Source of the DNA: DASRVA01 sp035550715
Lineage (GTDB): Bacteria > Gemmatimonadota > Gemmatimonadetes > JACCXV01 > JAHWKZ01
Direction of reading: 5' to 3'
Assembly (NCBI GenBank): GCA_035550715.1
Contig: DASZOP010000158.1
Coordinates: 1-8,327, forward strand
DNA: 8,327 bases
A program made the translations under genes and the position numbers. The notes beneath the pieces are model-generated. The model was not told where the DNA came from. It made no database searches and worked only from the letters and a program-made list of their open reading frames with translations. Below, in pieces: positions 1 to 6,171 of this stretch (position 1 is its first letter; every line of letters begins with the position of its first letter).

Positions 1-1
1 G

Positions 2-835
2 CACGGGAAGGTGGTGCTGACCGGCGAGGGCGCCGACGAGGTGCTGGCGGGGTACGGATGGTACCGCATCGAGAAGGCGCTCCGCCCCCTGGCCCTGGTG
101 CCGGCGGGCCTGCGGCGGGCGCTGGCGCCCTTCCTCTCGCGCGCGCGGCCCTGGACCGCGGGCGCCCTGGTCGCACCGGAGGAAACGGGGCTTCCCCGCT
201 TCGCGGCCATGATGCGGCCGGGCGAGGCGAAGGCGGCCGAGCGGCTTCTCACGCCGGCGTTCGGTCACCAGGCGCTCGACGGCGGGACTGCGCTCGATCC
301 GGTCGAGCTTCCGGAGACCCTCGGGCGGTGTCATCCGCTGGAGCAGCTCCAGTACCTGGAGCTCAAGACCCGGCTGCCGGACTACGTCAACCTTCTCGTC
401 GACCGGCAGGCGATGGCCTGGTCGGTCGAGGCGAGGCTCCCGTTCCTCGACCACGAGCTGGTCGAGTACTGCATGCAGATCCCGCCTTCCCTCAAGCTGC
501 GCCGGCGGAGGGAGAAGTACGTCCTCCGGCGTGCCATGCAGGGGATCGTGCCCGACGAGATCCTGCGGCGCCGGAAGCGGCCGCTGGTGGCACCTCACCG
601 GCGCTGGATGAAGGGCGACCTGCCGGGGTTCGCCCACGAGCTCCTGGGCGCCGAAGCCCTGCGGGCCAAGGGCTACTTCGAGGCCCGTCAAGTCGAGCGC
701 GTGAGGCGGGCCGCGGCCACCGGTGCCCATGGCGCTTCGGAAGCGGTGCTCGTCGTGCTCGCGGTCCAGCTGTGGGACGAGATCTTCGTCCGGGGGTGGC
801 AGCCGGCCCTCGCTCCGGCGGGGGCCGCGGCCTGA
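2..835 (+). CDS. asnB: Asparagine synthase (glutamine-hydrolysing), C-terminal part, 5'-truncated by window edge
   Basis: This is the synthetase (ATP pyrophosphatase) domain of an AsnB-type amidotransferase, which activates a carboxylate with ATP and amidates it with ammonia released from glutamine. The reading frame is open from base 2 to the TGA at 833-835. The visible part begins HGKVVLTGEGADEVLAGY, which contains the conserved G-x-GADE segment after the P-loop region. It continues with DRQAMAWSVEARLPFLDH, matching the family signature DR.sMa.SvEaR.PFLDh, and then REKYVLRRAM with the conserved Lys and ILRRRKRP. The N-terminal glutaminase domain (Cys2) and the SGG(L/V)DS P-loop would lie left of the window. 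The C-terminus shows no disruption. The gene converges on the minus-strand ligase pair with a 10-bp gap and no recognisable terminator between them. AsnB paralogues in polysaccharide or secondary-metabolite loci often amidate substrates other than aspartate, so free asparagine synthesis should not be assumed. Confidence 0.93.
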   Translation, partial: HGKVVLTGEGADEVLAGYGWYRIEKALRPLALVPAGLRRALAPFLSRARPWTAGALVAPEETGLPRFAAMMRPGEAKAAERLLTPAFGHQALDGGTALDPVELPETLGRCHPLEQLQYLELKTRLPDYVNLLVDRQAMAWSVEARLPFLDHELVEYCMQIPPSLKLRRRREKYVLRRAMQGIVPDEILRRRKRPLVAPHRRWMKGDLPGFAHELLGAEALRAKGYFEARQVERVRRAAATGAHGASEAVLVVLAVQLWDEIFVRGWQPALAPAGAAA

Positions 836-845
836 CCGTGGCATC

Positions 846-2093
846 TCACGCCCCGTACGTCAGGTCCGTTCGCTCCGGCCCCGCTGGGAGCGACGTCCCG
901 CGGACGACATCGATCCTGACCGCGGGACCGACGAGCGGTCGGAGCCGTCGCTCCACCTCGATCTCGGGGTCGGGGGCCGCGTCGTCGACGACGAGGTGAG
1001 CGACGAGGTGGGCCGGGGACTCCTGAACGAGCCTGTACTGATCCACGCCCGGCAGCTCGCGCAGGATCGAGCGCAGGGACCAGGAGGCGATCGCCCTGCC
1101 GTCGGGCAGCCGGACGAGGCCCGAAATCCTCCCTCGGGGAGGCTGGATCCTGGGGAGCGAGATCCCGCACGGGCACGCGCCCTCGACCGGCGCCGTGGCG
1201 TCCCCCAGGTCGTAGCGGAGGATCGGCATGGTGCGGAAGTCGAGCGCCGTGATCACGGTCCGCATCCCGGTCGCCCCGTGTGGGAGGAGCTCCAGGACGA
1301 GTCGGTCCGCGTTGAGGTGCAGCCCGTCGTGAGCCCTGCATTCCCAGGCGATGCGGCCCGTCTCCATGGCCCCGTAGAAGTTGAACCACTCGAGGTCGAG
1401 ATCCGTGCGCACCGCCGTCGCGAGCTCGTCCGTGATTCCCTCCGCGGAAGTGACCAGTGCGCGCGGGCGTATGACCCGGCTCAAGCGGCCTTCCAGATGG
1501 TGGAGGAGGGCGCTCAGCATGCTCGGGTAGACCCACAGGACCGTGGGTCGGAGCCGCTGGAGCCGGGCGATCTGAGCCTCGACCGGAAGCCATGGGGAGA
1601 GGTAGTCGCGCCGGAAGAGGCCGAGGCGCTGGTACAGATGGAGCGGACCCCAGCCTACCGGGCCCAGGATCACGAGCCGGTCGCGCGGCCGGAAGAGCCC
1701 CGTGGCCCAGAGACCGCGGAGCTCGAGCAGGAGGCGCGCCCTCGCCTCGGACCGGCTGGCGAGGACGACGAGCGACTTCCCGGTCGTCCCGCTGGTGAGA
1801 TACCGAACGCAGGCCGCCGGGTCCGTGCCGCGAGCGAGGAACCCCTCTCGACCGGCGCGGCGCAGGTCCTCCCGAGTCGTGACCGGGATCCGCTCGAGAT
1901 CCTCCAGCGTCCTGACGGATGCCGGATCCAGGCCCGCCTGATCGAGGCGGTGACGATAGTGCGGGACGTTCCGGTAGGCGTGACGGACCAGTGAGCGAAG
2001 CTTGCGCTCGCGGAGCTCACGAAGCGCATCGCCATCGAGCCACAGGCAGCGCTTCAGCTCGTGGAACTCGACCAGCTTCCGTGGCAGACTCAT
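846..2093 (-). CDS. PaaK/CapK-like adenylate-forming ligase, copy 1 (415 aa)
   Basis: This is a member of the phenylacetate-CoA ligase (PaaK) / CapK branch of the ANL superfamily, which activates a carboxylic acid as an acyl-adenylate and usually transfers it to CoA or another acceptor. Visible motifs are the phosphate-binding loop TSGTTGK (residues 100-106), YGAMETG (240-246) followed by WEC (250-252), LRYDLGD with the ribose-binding Asp298, the family CPCG pair (307-310), and the C-terminal domain opening GRISGLVRLPDGR. The ATG at 2093 gives the same 415-residue length as its neighbour and aligns with it from residue 1. The ribosome-binding site is weak. It lies 14 bp downstream of copy 2 and is presumably cotranscribed. 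Oddity: after Lys106 there is no lysine at all, so the A10 catalytic lysine normally found in a PxxxxGK motif near the C-terminus is absent; the tail reads SLPAGPERTDLTYGA. The substrate is unknown. It could be a polysaccharide-locus ligase or a half-reaction enzyme. Confidence 0.88.
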   Translation of the reverse strand: MSLPRKLVEFHELKRCLWLDGDALRELRERKLRSLVRHAYRNVPHYRHRLDQAGLDPASVRTLEDLERIPVTTREDLRRAGREGFLARGTDPAACVRYLTSGTTGKSLVVLASRSEARARLLLELRGLWATGLFRPRDRLVILGPVGWGPLHLYQRLGLFRRDYLSPWLPVEAQIARLQRLRPTVLWVYPSMLSALLHHLEGRLSRVIRPRALVTSAEGITDELATAVRTDLDLEWFNFYGAMETGRIAWECRAHDGLHLNADRLVLELLPHGATGMRTVITALDFRTMPILRYDLGDATAPVEGACPCGISLPRIQPPRGRISGLVRLPDGRAIASWSLRSILRELPGVDQYRLVQESPAHLVAHLVVDDAAPDPEIEVERRLRPLVGPAVRIDVVRGTSLPAGPERTDLTYGA

Positions 2094-2107
2094 GCGGGCG
2101 CTCGATG

Positions 2108-3355
2108 TCAGAGGGTGGAGACGAAGATCCCGTTCCGGGGACCGGGGAGGAGGTCATCCACGAGGGCGAAATCCAGCTCCACGGAATCTCCCAGGAGTCG
2201 ACGGAACCCGGTCTGCATGGCCTCCAGGGTCGGGTTCTCCACAGGCTCGCGAGGAACGATGTGGACGGCGATCCGCGCGGGATCTTCCTGACGGACCTGG
2301 AAGCGGTCGATCTCCCCGAACGGGCGAAGCACCTGGTCGAACATCCACGAGGGGAAGGTCCGGCCGTCGGGCAGCCGAACGAGCTCGGCCACCCTGCCCG
2401 CCGGCGCCTGGAGGAGCGGAAACGCGATCCCGCACGGACACGGTCGGCCCACCCAGGCGCAGACGTCGTCGAGCCTGTACCGGAGAAACGGCATCGCGAG
2501 GCCGTCGAGCGCGGTGACGACCGCGGTCGGGGAGCCGGCACCCTCATCCACGAGCTCGTAGATGACTCTGTCGGCGTTGAGATGGAGTCCGGTATGGCTT
2601 CGGCACTCCCACGCGATGCGCCCGGTCTCCATCGTCGCATAGAAGTTGAAGCACTCTATGCCCTTCGAAAGAGCCTGCTCGCGAAGATCGGTGGGGACGA
2701 CCTCGGCCGACGTGACCAGGGCGCGCGGCCGGCAGATGGGGCTCAGACGACCGTCCAGGCGCTCCATGACAGCCCGGAGGGCGGTCGGATAGGCCCACAG
2801 GACGTCGGGCCGCAAGGCACGCAGGCGCTCGATCTGGACCTGGATCGGGAGCCAGGGGGACACGTAGTGACGGGAGAAGATCCCCAGCCGCGTGTAGAGG
2901 GGCTGGGCGTCCCAGTGGTCCGGTCCCAGGAACACCAGTCGGTCCCGGGGGCGAAGGAGGTGATTGGCCCAGAGCCCGCGCAGCTCGATCAGGAGGCGCG
3001 TCCGTTTTTCCGAGCCGGTCACGTAGACGGCGAAGGGCTGGCCGGTGCTGCCGGTCGTGTCGAACCTCACGCACGATCCCGGGTCGATTCCGCGGGCCAT
3101 GGTTCGCGCCAGCCCCGCCCGACGCAGGTCGGACTTGCTCGTGATCGGGATCCGGGGCAGATCGTCCAGCGTCCGGATCGTGGCCGGGTCGATCCGGGCT
3201 TCGTCGAAGAGCGATCGGTAATAGGAGACGTTCCGGTAGACGTGATGGACGAGCGCCCGAAGCTTCCGTTCGCGGAGCTGCCGCAGCCCCGCATGGTCGA
3301 GCTCCAGATGCCGCAGGTGTCTGCGGAACTCGATCAGTTTGCGCGCCAGCTCCAC
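2108..3355 (-). CDS. PaaK/CapK-like adenylate-forming ligase, copy 2 (415 aa)
   Basis: This is a tandem paralogue of the following gene and the first gene of the minus-strand pair. It has the same ANL architecture: RKLIEF and LRERKLRALVHH at the N-terminus, phosphate loop TTGSTGQ (100-106), YATMETGRIAWEC (239-251), CPCG (306-309), and the C-terminal domain from GRVAELVRLPDGR. The frame is open much further upstream, but the GTG at 3353-3355 is the best start: it aligns V-E-L-A-R-K-L with M-S-L-P-R-K-L of copy 1 and gives exactly 415 residues. No Shine-Dalgarno precedes it. A TATCAT hexamer lies 7 nt upstream, so leaderless initiation is possible. Differences from copy 1 are Gln instead of Lys at 106 and DD instead of GD at 296-297 (LRYRLDD). 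As in copy 1, the C-terminal region has no lysine (the last one is Lys231), so the A10 catalytic lysine is missing; the tail ends LLPGPRNGIFVSTL. The substrate is unknown, and reduced or altered activity is possible. Confidence 0.86.
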   Translation of the reverse strand: MELARKLIEFRRHLRHLELDHAGLRQLRERKLRALVHHVYRNVSYYRSLFDEARIDPATIRTLDDLPRIPITSKSDLRRAGLARTMARGIDPGSCVRFDTTGSTGQPFAVYVTGSEKRTRLLIELRGLWANHLLRPRDRLVFLGPDHWDAQPLYTRLGIFSRHYVSPWLPIQVQIERLRALRPDVLWAYPTALRAVMERLDGRLSPICRPRALVTSAEVVPTDLREQALSKGIECFNFYATMETGRIAWECRSHTGLHLNADRVIYELVDEGAGSPTAVVTALDGLAMPFLRYRLDDVCAWVGRPCPCGIAFPLLQAPAGRVAELVRLPDGRTFPSWMFDQVLRPFGEIDRFQVRQEDPARIAVHIVPREPVENPTLEAMQTGFRRLLGDSVELDFALVDDLLPGPRNGIFVSTL

Positions 3356-3453
3356 AGCGGGAATGATAGAGCCGGTTCCAGCCCCGACCAGAACTGCGTG
3401 GACGGGAAACCCTTGCTGGCGGCCGCCGGTTCCAGCCGGGGACGGATGCCGAG
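3356..3453. promoter_or_regulatory. Divergent intergenic region between ligase pair and dehydrogenase gene
   Basis: This 98-bp region separates two divergent transcription units and should carry promoters for both. On the minus strand a TATCAT hexamer (plus-strand 3363-3368, read as ATGATA) ends 7 nt before the GTG of the ligase, as expected for a -10 element with a leaderless transcript. The matching -35 region is poor. On the plus strand I see no convincing promoter. The 13-mer GCCGGTTCCAGCC occurs twice in the same orientation, at 3371-3383 and 3425-3437, and could be paired operator sites. Assignment as regulatory rests on position and these weak signals only. Confidence 0.4.
3371..3437 (+). 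repeat. 13-nt direct repeat pair, spacing 54 bp
   Basis: GCCGGTTCCAGCC is present at 3371-3383 and again at 3425-3437, both inside the divergent intergenic region. The start-to-start distance of 54 bp is close to five helical turns, so a regulator bound at both copies would sit on roughly the same face of the DNA. GC-rich sequence makes short repeats common, and the function is speculative. Confidence 0.55.
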
Positions 3454-4683
3454 TTGAAGAACGGAATCCTGGCGCCCCGTCTCGAGACCGTCCGGGAGGG
3501 TGGCGAGGTCCTGGGGTTCGTGGCCATCGACACGACCGTCTGTGGCCGGGCGCTCGGCGGCCTGCGGATGGCCCCCGACGTGACGGCCACCGAGGTAGCG
3601 GGGCTCGCGCGGGCCATGACCTTGAAGTACGGTCTGGCCGGCCTGCCACAGGGGGGCGCGAAGGCCGGCGTCCTGGGCGACCCGGAAGCTCCGGAGCCGG
3701 AGCGCCGCGCGCGGCTCCAAGCGTTCGCCCGGGCGATCGCCCCGCTCCTGAAGGGCCGCGTGTACCAGCCCGATACGGACATGGGAACGCGCGCCGGGGA
3801 CATCCACGCCATGCTCGAATTCGTTGGTCTCAAGATCGGCCGTCGTTCCCTCAGGAGCGACCGTTCGGGCCACTATACGGCCCTGACCGTTTTGGCGGGC
3901 GCGCGGGCGGCGCTCTCGCGTCGCGGCGTTCGTCTGGAGAGCGCCACCGTCGCGATCGAGGGGTTCGGCGCGGTCGGCGGATCGCTCGCCACGCTCCTCG
4001 ACCGCGCCGGCGCCCGGGTGGTCGCCGTCTCCACCTCCCGGGGGGCCTTGTACGACTCGCGGGGCCTGGACGTCCGGCGGCTCCGGGAGCTGGCGGCGCG
4101 GCACGGCAGCGGATTTGTCCTGGAGTACCACGAGGCGGATCGTGTGACGCACGAGAGCCTCCGCGAGCTTCCCGTCGATCTCCTTGCTCCGTGCGCCCGC
4201 CCCGGTTCGATCGACGTCGAGAACGCGGCCCGCCTCCGGGCGCGGGCGGTCTCCTCGGGCGCCAACGATCCGATCGGACCCGAGGCGGAGGAGATCCTCG
4301 CCGGAAGGGGCGTGGTCGTGGTGCCGGACTTCGTCGCCAACGTAGGTGGCGTCCTCGGAGGGACCATGCGGTTCGCGGCGGTGGGGGAGCCCGGGATCGA
4401 GGCGTTTCTCCTCGAAGCGGTCGGCGGTTGGATCGATGCCCTTCTCGCGCGAGCGGAGGAAGAGGGTGTCTCCCCGCGCCGGATCGCCGCCCCGCTCGCT
4501 CGGACCCGGTTCGAGGCGGTCCGCCGGCGTGCCGAGCACCCGGGCGCCGCCGGCCGTGTCGTAGGCGCGCTGGTCGAGCTCCATCGCCGGCGGCTCCTCC
4601 CGCGGCCGCTCGTGGGCGCGTTCGCCCCCCGGTGGTTCCGGGGAGCGCTCGCCCCGCCCCCCGGCCCGGCACCCACCCGATGA
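3454..4683 (+). CDS. Glu/Leu/Phe/Val-type amino acid dehydrogenase (leucine-dehydrogenase-like), 409 aa
   Basis: This is an NAD(P)-dependent oxidoreductase of the Glu/Leu/Phe/Val dehydrogenase superfamily, interconverting an L-amino acid and its 2-oxo acid plus ammonium. Residues ALGGLRM (33-39), MTLK with Lys58 (carboxylate binding), LPQGGAKAGV with catalytic Lys70, and TDMGT with Asp109 match the active-site elements. GFGAVG (170-175) is the dinucleotide fold, followed by GAND (269-272) and VANVGGV (294-300). Glutamate enzymes carry Lys in K-G-G-x-R to bind the side-chain carboxylate. Here the position is Leu34, as in leucine dehydrogenases, so glutamate is an unlikely substrate. Asp107 occupies a position usually held by Ala. 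The TTG at 3454 is the only ATG/GTG/TTG start in this frame back to the TAG at 3367-3369, and its ribosome-binding site is weak. The N-terminus is a little short for the family, so a rare upstream start (for example CTG 3394) is possible. It overlaps the next gene by 4 bp. Confidence 0.87.
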   Translation: MKNGILAPRLETVREGGEVLGFVAIDTTVCGRALGGLRMAPDVTATEVAGLARAMTLKYGLAGLPQGGAKAGVLGDPEAPEPERRARLQAFARAIAPLLKGRVYQPDTDMGTRAGDIHAMLEFVGLKIGRRSLRSDRSGHYTALTVLAGARAALSRRGVRLESATVAIEGFGAVGGSLATLLDRAGARVVAVSTSRGALYDSRGLDVRRLRELAARHGSGFVLEYHEADRVTHESLRELPVDLLAPCARPGSIDVENAARLRARAVSSGANDPIGPEAEEILAGRGVVVVPDFVANVGGVLGGTMRFAAVGEPGIEAFLLEAVGGWIDALLARAEEEGVSPRRIAAPLARTRFEAVRRRAEHPGAAGRVVGALVELHRRRLLPRPLVGAFAPRWFRGALAPPPGPAPTR

Positions 4684-5492
4684 CGGAGCCGCCGGACGGA
4701 CTCCGGCGGGCGGCCCGCGACCGCCGCTACTGGTCCCGGATCGGCCAGCGCTGGCGGGCCCGTGGTCCGGACCGCCTATGGCGCGCTCACAGCGACGCCG
4801 TGAACGCCCCGATGCTCCGCCGGTGGCTGCCTCCGGATGGCGGTCTCCGCGCGCTCAAGACGGACCTCTTCGACGAGGCGTTCGGCGAGGGGCTCCTGGA
4901 GCCGCTGGCCCAACGCTTCTCCACGCTGGTCGGGATCGACCTGTCGGAGGCCGTGATCGAGGAGGGCGTGAGAAAGTGCACCGGGATCGCCGCCGTGCGA
5001 TGCGACGTGCGCGCGCTGCCGTTTACGGACGGCGCGTTCGGGGCGGTCGCCTCGATCTCGACGCTGGATCACTTCCGGCGGGCGGAGGACATGGTCGAGG
5101 CGCTGGCCGAGCTGCGGCGGGCCCTCGTGCCTGGAGGGTGTCTCGTCCTCACGCTCGACAATCCGGCCAATCCGGTCGTCGGCCTCCGCAACCGCCTCCC
5201 GTTCCGGCTCGTCCGCGCGTCCGGCCTGGTCCCCTACTACGTCGGCGTCACGGCCGGTCCCCGCCGCGCCCGGGCTCTCCTGGAGGAGGCGGGCTTCGAC
5301 GTCCTCGAGGTGACCGCCCTCATGCACTGCCCGCGGGTCCTGGCTGTTCCGGTCTGCCGGTGGGTCGACCGGTTCGCCCCGGGTGCGAGGGGCGCTCTCC
5401 TCGCCTTCCTGGGGACCTTCGAGGGGTTGGGTCGCTGGCCGACCCGCTTCCGGACCGGTCACTTCGTGGCGCTGCGAGGCGTCCGGCGGTGA
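4680..5492 (+). CDS. Class I SAM-dependent methyltransferase with non-canonical motif I, 270 aa
   Basis: This is a Methyltransf_11-like enzyme of unknown acceptor. Visible elements are the post-I acidic residue in VGIDLS (Asp87), a motif II-like stretch AVRCDVRALPF (105-115), DGAFGAVASISTLDHF (117-132), the motif III-like LVPGGCLVLTLDNP (149-162), and a conserved C-terminal region with PYYVGV and EEAGFDVLEV. The usual glycine-rich motif I (E/DxGxGxG) is replaced by KTDLFDEAFGEG (60-71), so SAM binding must use a variant loop. Downstream motifs are intact, arguing against decay. The ATG at 4680 overlaps the stop of the preceding dehydrogenase as ATGA, so translation is probably coupled and the two proteins may act in one pathway. 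The frame is open far upstream through GC bias only. The N-terminal 40 residues are Arg-rich, with no signal peptide. Candidate acceptors include an amino or oxo acid from the dehydrogenase or a sugar of the neighbouring locus; the sequence cannot decide. Confidence 0.85.
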   Translation: MTEPPDGLRRAARDRRYWSRIGQRWRARGPDRLWRAHSDAVNAPMLRRWLPPDGGLRALKTDLFDEAFGEGLLEPLAQRFSTLVGIDLSEAVIEEGVRKCTGIAAVRCDVRALPFTDGAFGAVASISTLDHFRRAEDMVEALAELRRALVPGGCLVLTLDNPANPVVGLRNRLPFRLVRASGLVPYYVGVTAGPRRARALLEEAGFDVLEVTALMHCPRVLAVPVCRWVDRFAPGARGALLAFLGTFEGLGRWPTRFRTGHFVALRGVRR

Positions 5493-5582
5493 GAGAGTCG
5501 TGAGGCGGCCGGCGGGTTCAGCGACCGGGAGCGCCGGGTTCAGCGTGCGCGTACATTCGGCCCGAATCCCACGCGGAGGTGA
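5493..5582. other. Short non-coding stretch with direct repeat
   Basis: This region follows the methyltransferase stop and holds no recognisable gene. CGGGTTCAGCG occurs at 5513-5523 and 5535-5545 with a 22-bp period. A strong Shine-Dalgarno-like GGAGGT lies at 5575-5580, but the only ATG/GTG start next to it (GTG 5579) opens a frame with no recognisable protein. The frame of the downstream DUF3108-like fragment has a TGA at 5580-5582. Confidence 0.5.
5513..5545 (+). repeat. 11-nt direct repeat, 22-bp period
   Basis: CGGGTTCAGCG is repeated exactly at 5513-5523 and 5535-5545, two helical turns apart, in the gap after the methyltransferase gene. It may be an operator pair or simple local duplication. 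It is short enough to be chance in GC-rich DNA. Confidence 0.45.
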
Positions 5583-5849
5583 AGGACCGCCACGATCCAG
5601 CTCTTCGAGGTCCTGGAGGGCAAGGTGAAGCCGTACCGCGTCGAGGTGAAGGAACCGGCGGGGGTGGAGACACCGGCCGGCTCGTTCGAGGCTGTCCCGG
5701 TGGCGCTCACCCCGCTCGACGGATCGCCGGGCGGGCAGACGATCTACGTCGAAGCGGCGGAGCCCAACCGGGTGGTCAAGGTGGAGTCCACGCTCCCGGC
5801 CATGATGGGTGGAGGGACGGCGACGGCCGTTCTGGCTCCCGCGCAGTAG
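5583..5849 (+). pseudogene. C-terminal remnant of a DUF3108-like beta-rich protein
   Basis: From about 5592 the frame reads TIQLFEVLEGKVKPYRVEVKE and then VETPAGSFEAVPVALTPLDG, QTIYVEAAEPNRVVKVEST and GGGTATAVLAP, ending at TAG 5847-5849. This beta-strand pattern (turning on TPAG.FEA..V, then a surface strand ending in RVVK.ES) resembles the C-terminal half of DUF3108-type proteins that are usually much longer and secreted or envelope-associated. No signal peptide or N-terminal half is present: only about 90 bp separate it from the methyltransferase, and an in-frame TGA lies at 5580-5582. The first standard start is GTG 5625 (74 aa), preceded by GGAGGG at 5615-5620, but homologous-looking residues begin earlier. 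I therefore read it as a truncated remnant. A small functional protein starting at GTG 5625 or at a non-standard codon remains possible. The family assignment was made by eye. Confidence 0.5.
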
Positions 5850-5885
5850 GCCGGCGTCGATCCCGGAAGCCTGAGGCGGCGGTGG

Positions 5886-6167
5886 ATGCCGAAAGCGTAC
5901 TGGAACGGGGCTCTGCTGGCCGAGAGCGACGACACCATCGTGCTCGAAGGGCGGCACTACTTCCCGGCGGCCTCCGTGCGGCGGGACCTCCTCCAGGAGA
6001 GCCAGACCCGGACCCGCTGCCCCCGCAAGGGGGAGGCGCGCTACTTCCACGTCACCGTCGACGGTCGGCTGAACGCCGACGCGGCGTGGACCTTCCGGAA
6101 CCCCAAGCCGGCCGCCAGGCACGTCAAGGACCGGGTCGCCTTCTGGCACGGGGTGGAGGTCGAGTAG
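5886..6167 (+). CDS. DUF427 domain protein, 93 aa
   Basis: This is a complete single-domain DUF427 (NTP_transf_9-like) protein. The family has a small beta-rich fold and no established biochemical role. Typical features are visible: AYWNGALLAESDDTIVLEG at the N-terminus, HYFP (24-27), the core ESQTRTRCPRKGEARYF (38-54) with the conserved C-P-x-K-G element at 45-49, DAAWTF (65-70), P-K-P-A-A, and the closing VAFWHGVEVE. The length is normal for the shorter members. The ATG at 5886 follows a purine-rich GAGGCGGCGGTGG stretch and puts the conserved N-terminal strand at the right place. It lies 36 bp after the DUF3108-like remnant and 70 bp before the PrpD-like gene. A strong GC hairpin lies directly after the stop codon. 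The protein has no signal peptide or membrane segment and is presumably cytosolic. Confidence 0.93.
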   Translation: MPKAYWNGALLAESDDTIVLEGRHYFPAASVRRDLLQESQTRTRCPRKGEARYFHVTVDGRLNADAAWTFRNPKPAARHVKDRVAFWHGVEVE

Positions 6168-6171
6168 GAGC

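Noticed and set aside
836..845. Bidirectional terminator between asnB and ligase copy 1
   Set aside because: The 10-bp gap has no inverted repeat and no T- or A-tract.
723..1994. 423-codon open frame on the plus strand opposite ligase copy 1
   Set aside because: It is antisense to a clear ANL-family gene. The translation is low-complexity Arg/Pro/Glu-rich with no recognisable motif, typical of GC-rich shadow frames.
1919..3457. 512-codon open frame on the plus strand opposite ligase copy 2
   Set aside because: It is a shadow of the ligase gene on the other strand, with no family motifs. It resembles the frame opposite copy 1 only because the two ligases are paralogous.
3446..3457. Three-codon leader ATG-CCG-AGT-TGA just before the dehydrogenase start
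   Set aside because: It is too short and has no ribosome-binding site. A match this small is expected by chance.
3356..3649. N-terminal extension of ligase copy 2 (start at 3649)
   Set aside because: The extension is Arg/Pro-rich without homology, would overlap the divergent dehydrogenase gene, and the GTG at 3355 gives exact length and alignment with copy 1.
3339..4679. Fusion of a long N-terminal region to the methyltransferase (frame open from 3339)
   Set aside because: Residues before the ATG at 4680 are the out-of-frame shadow of the dehydrogenase gene, and the ATGA overlap gives a natural start.
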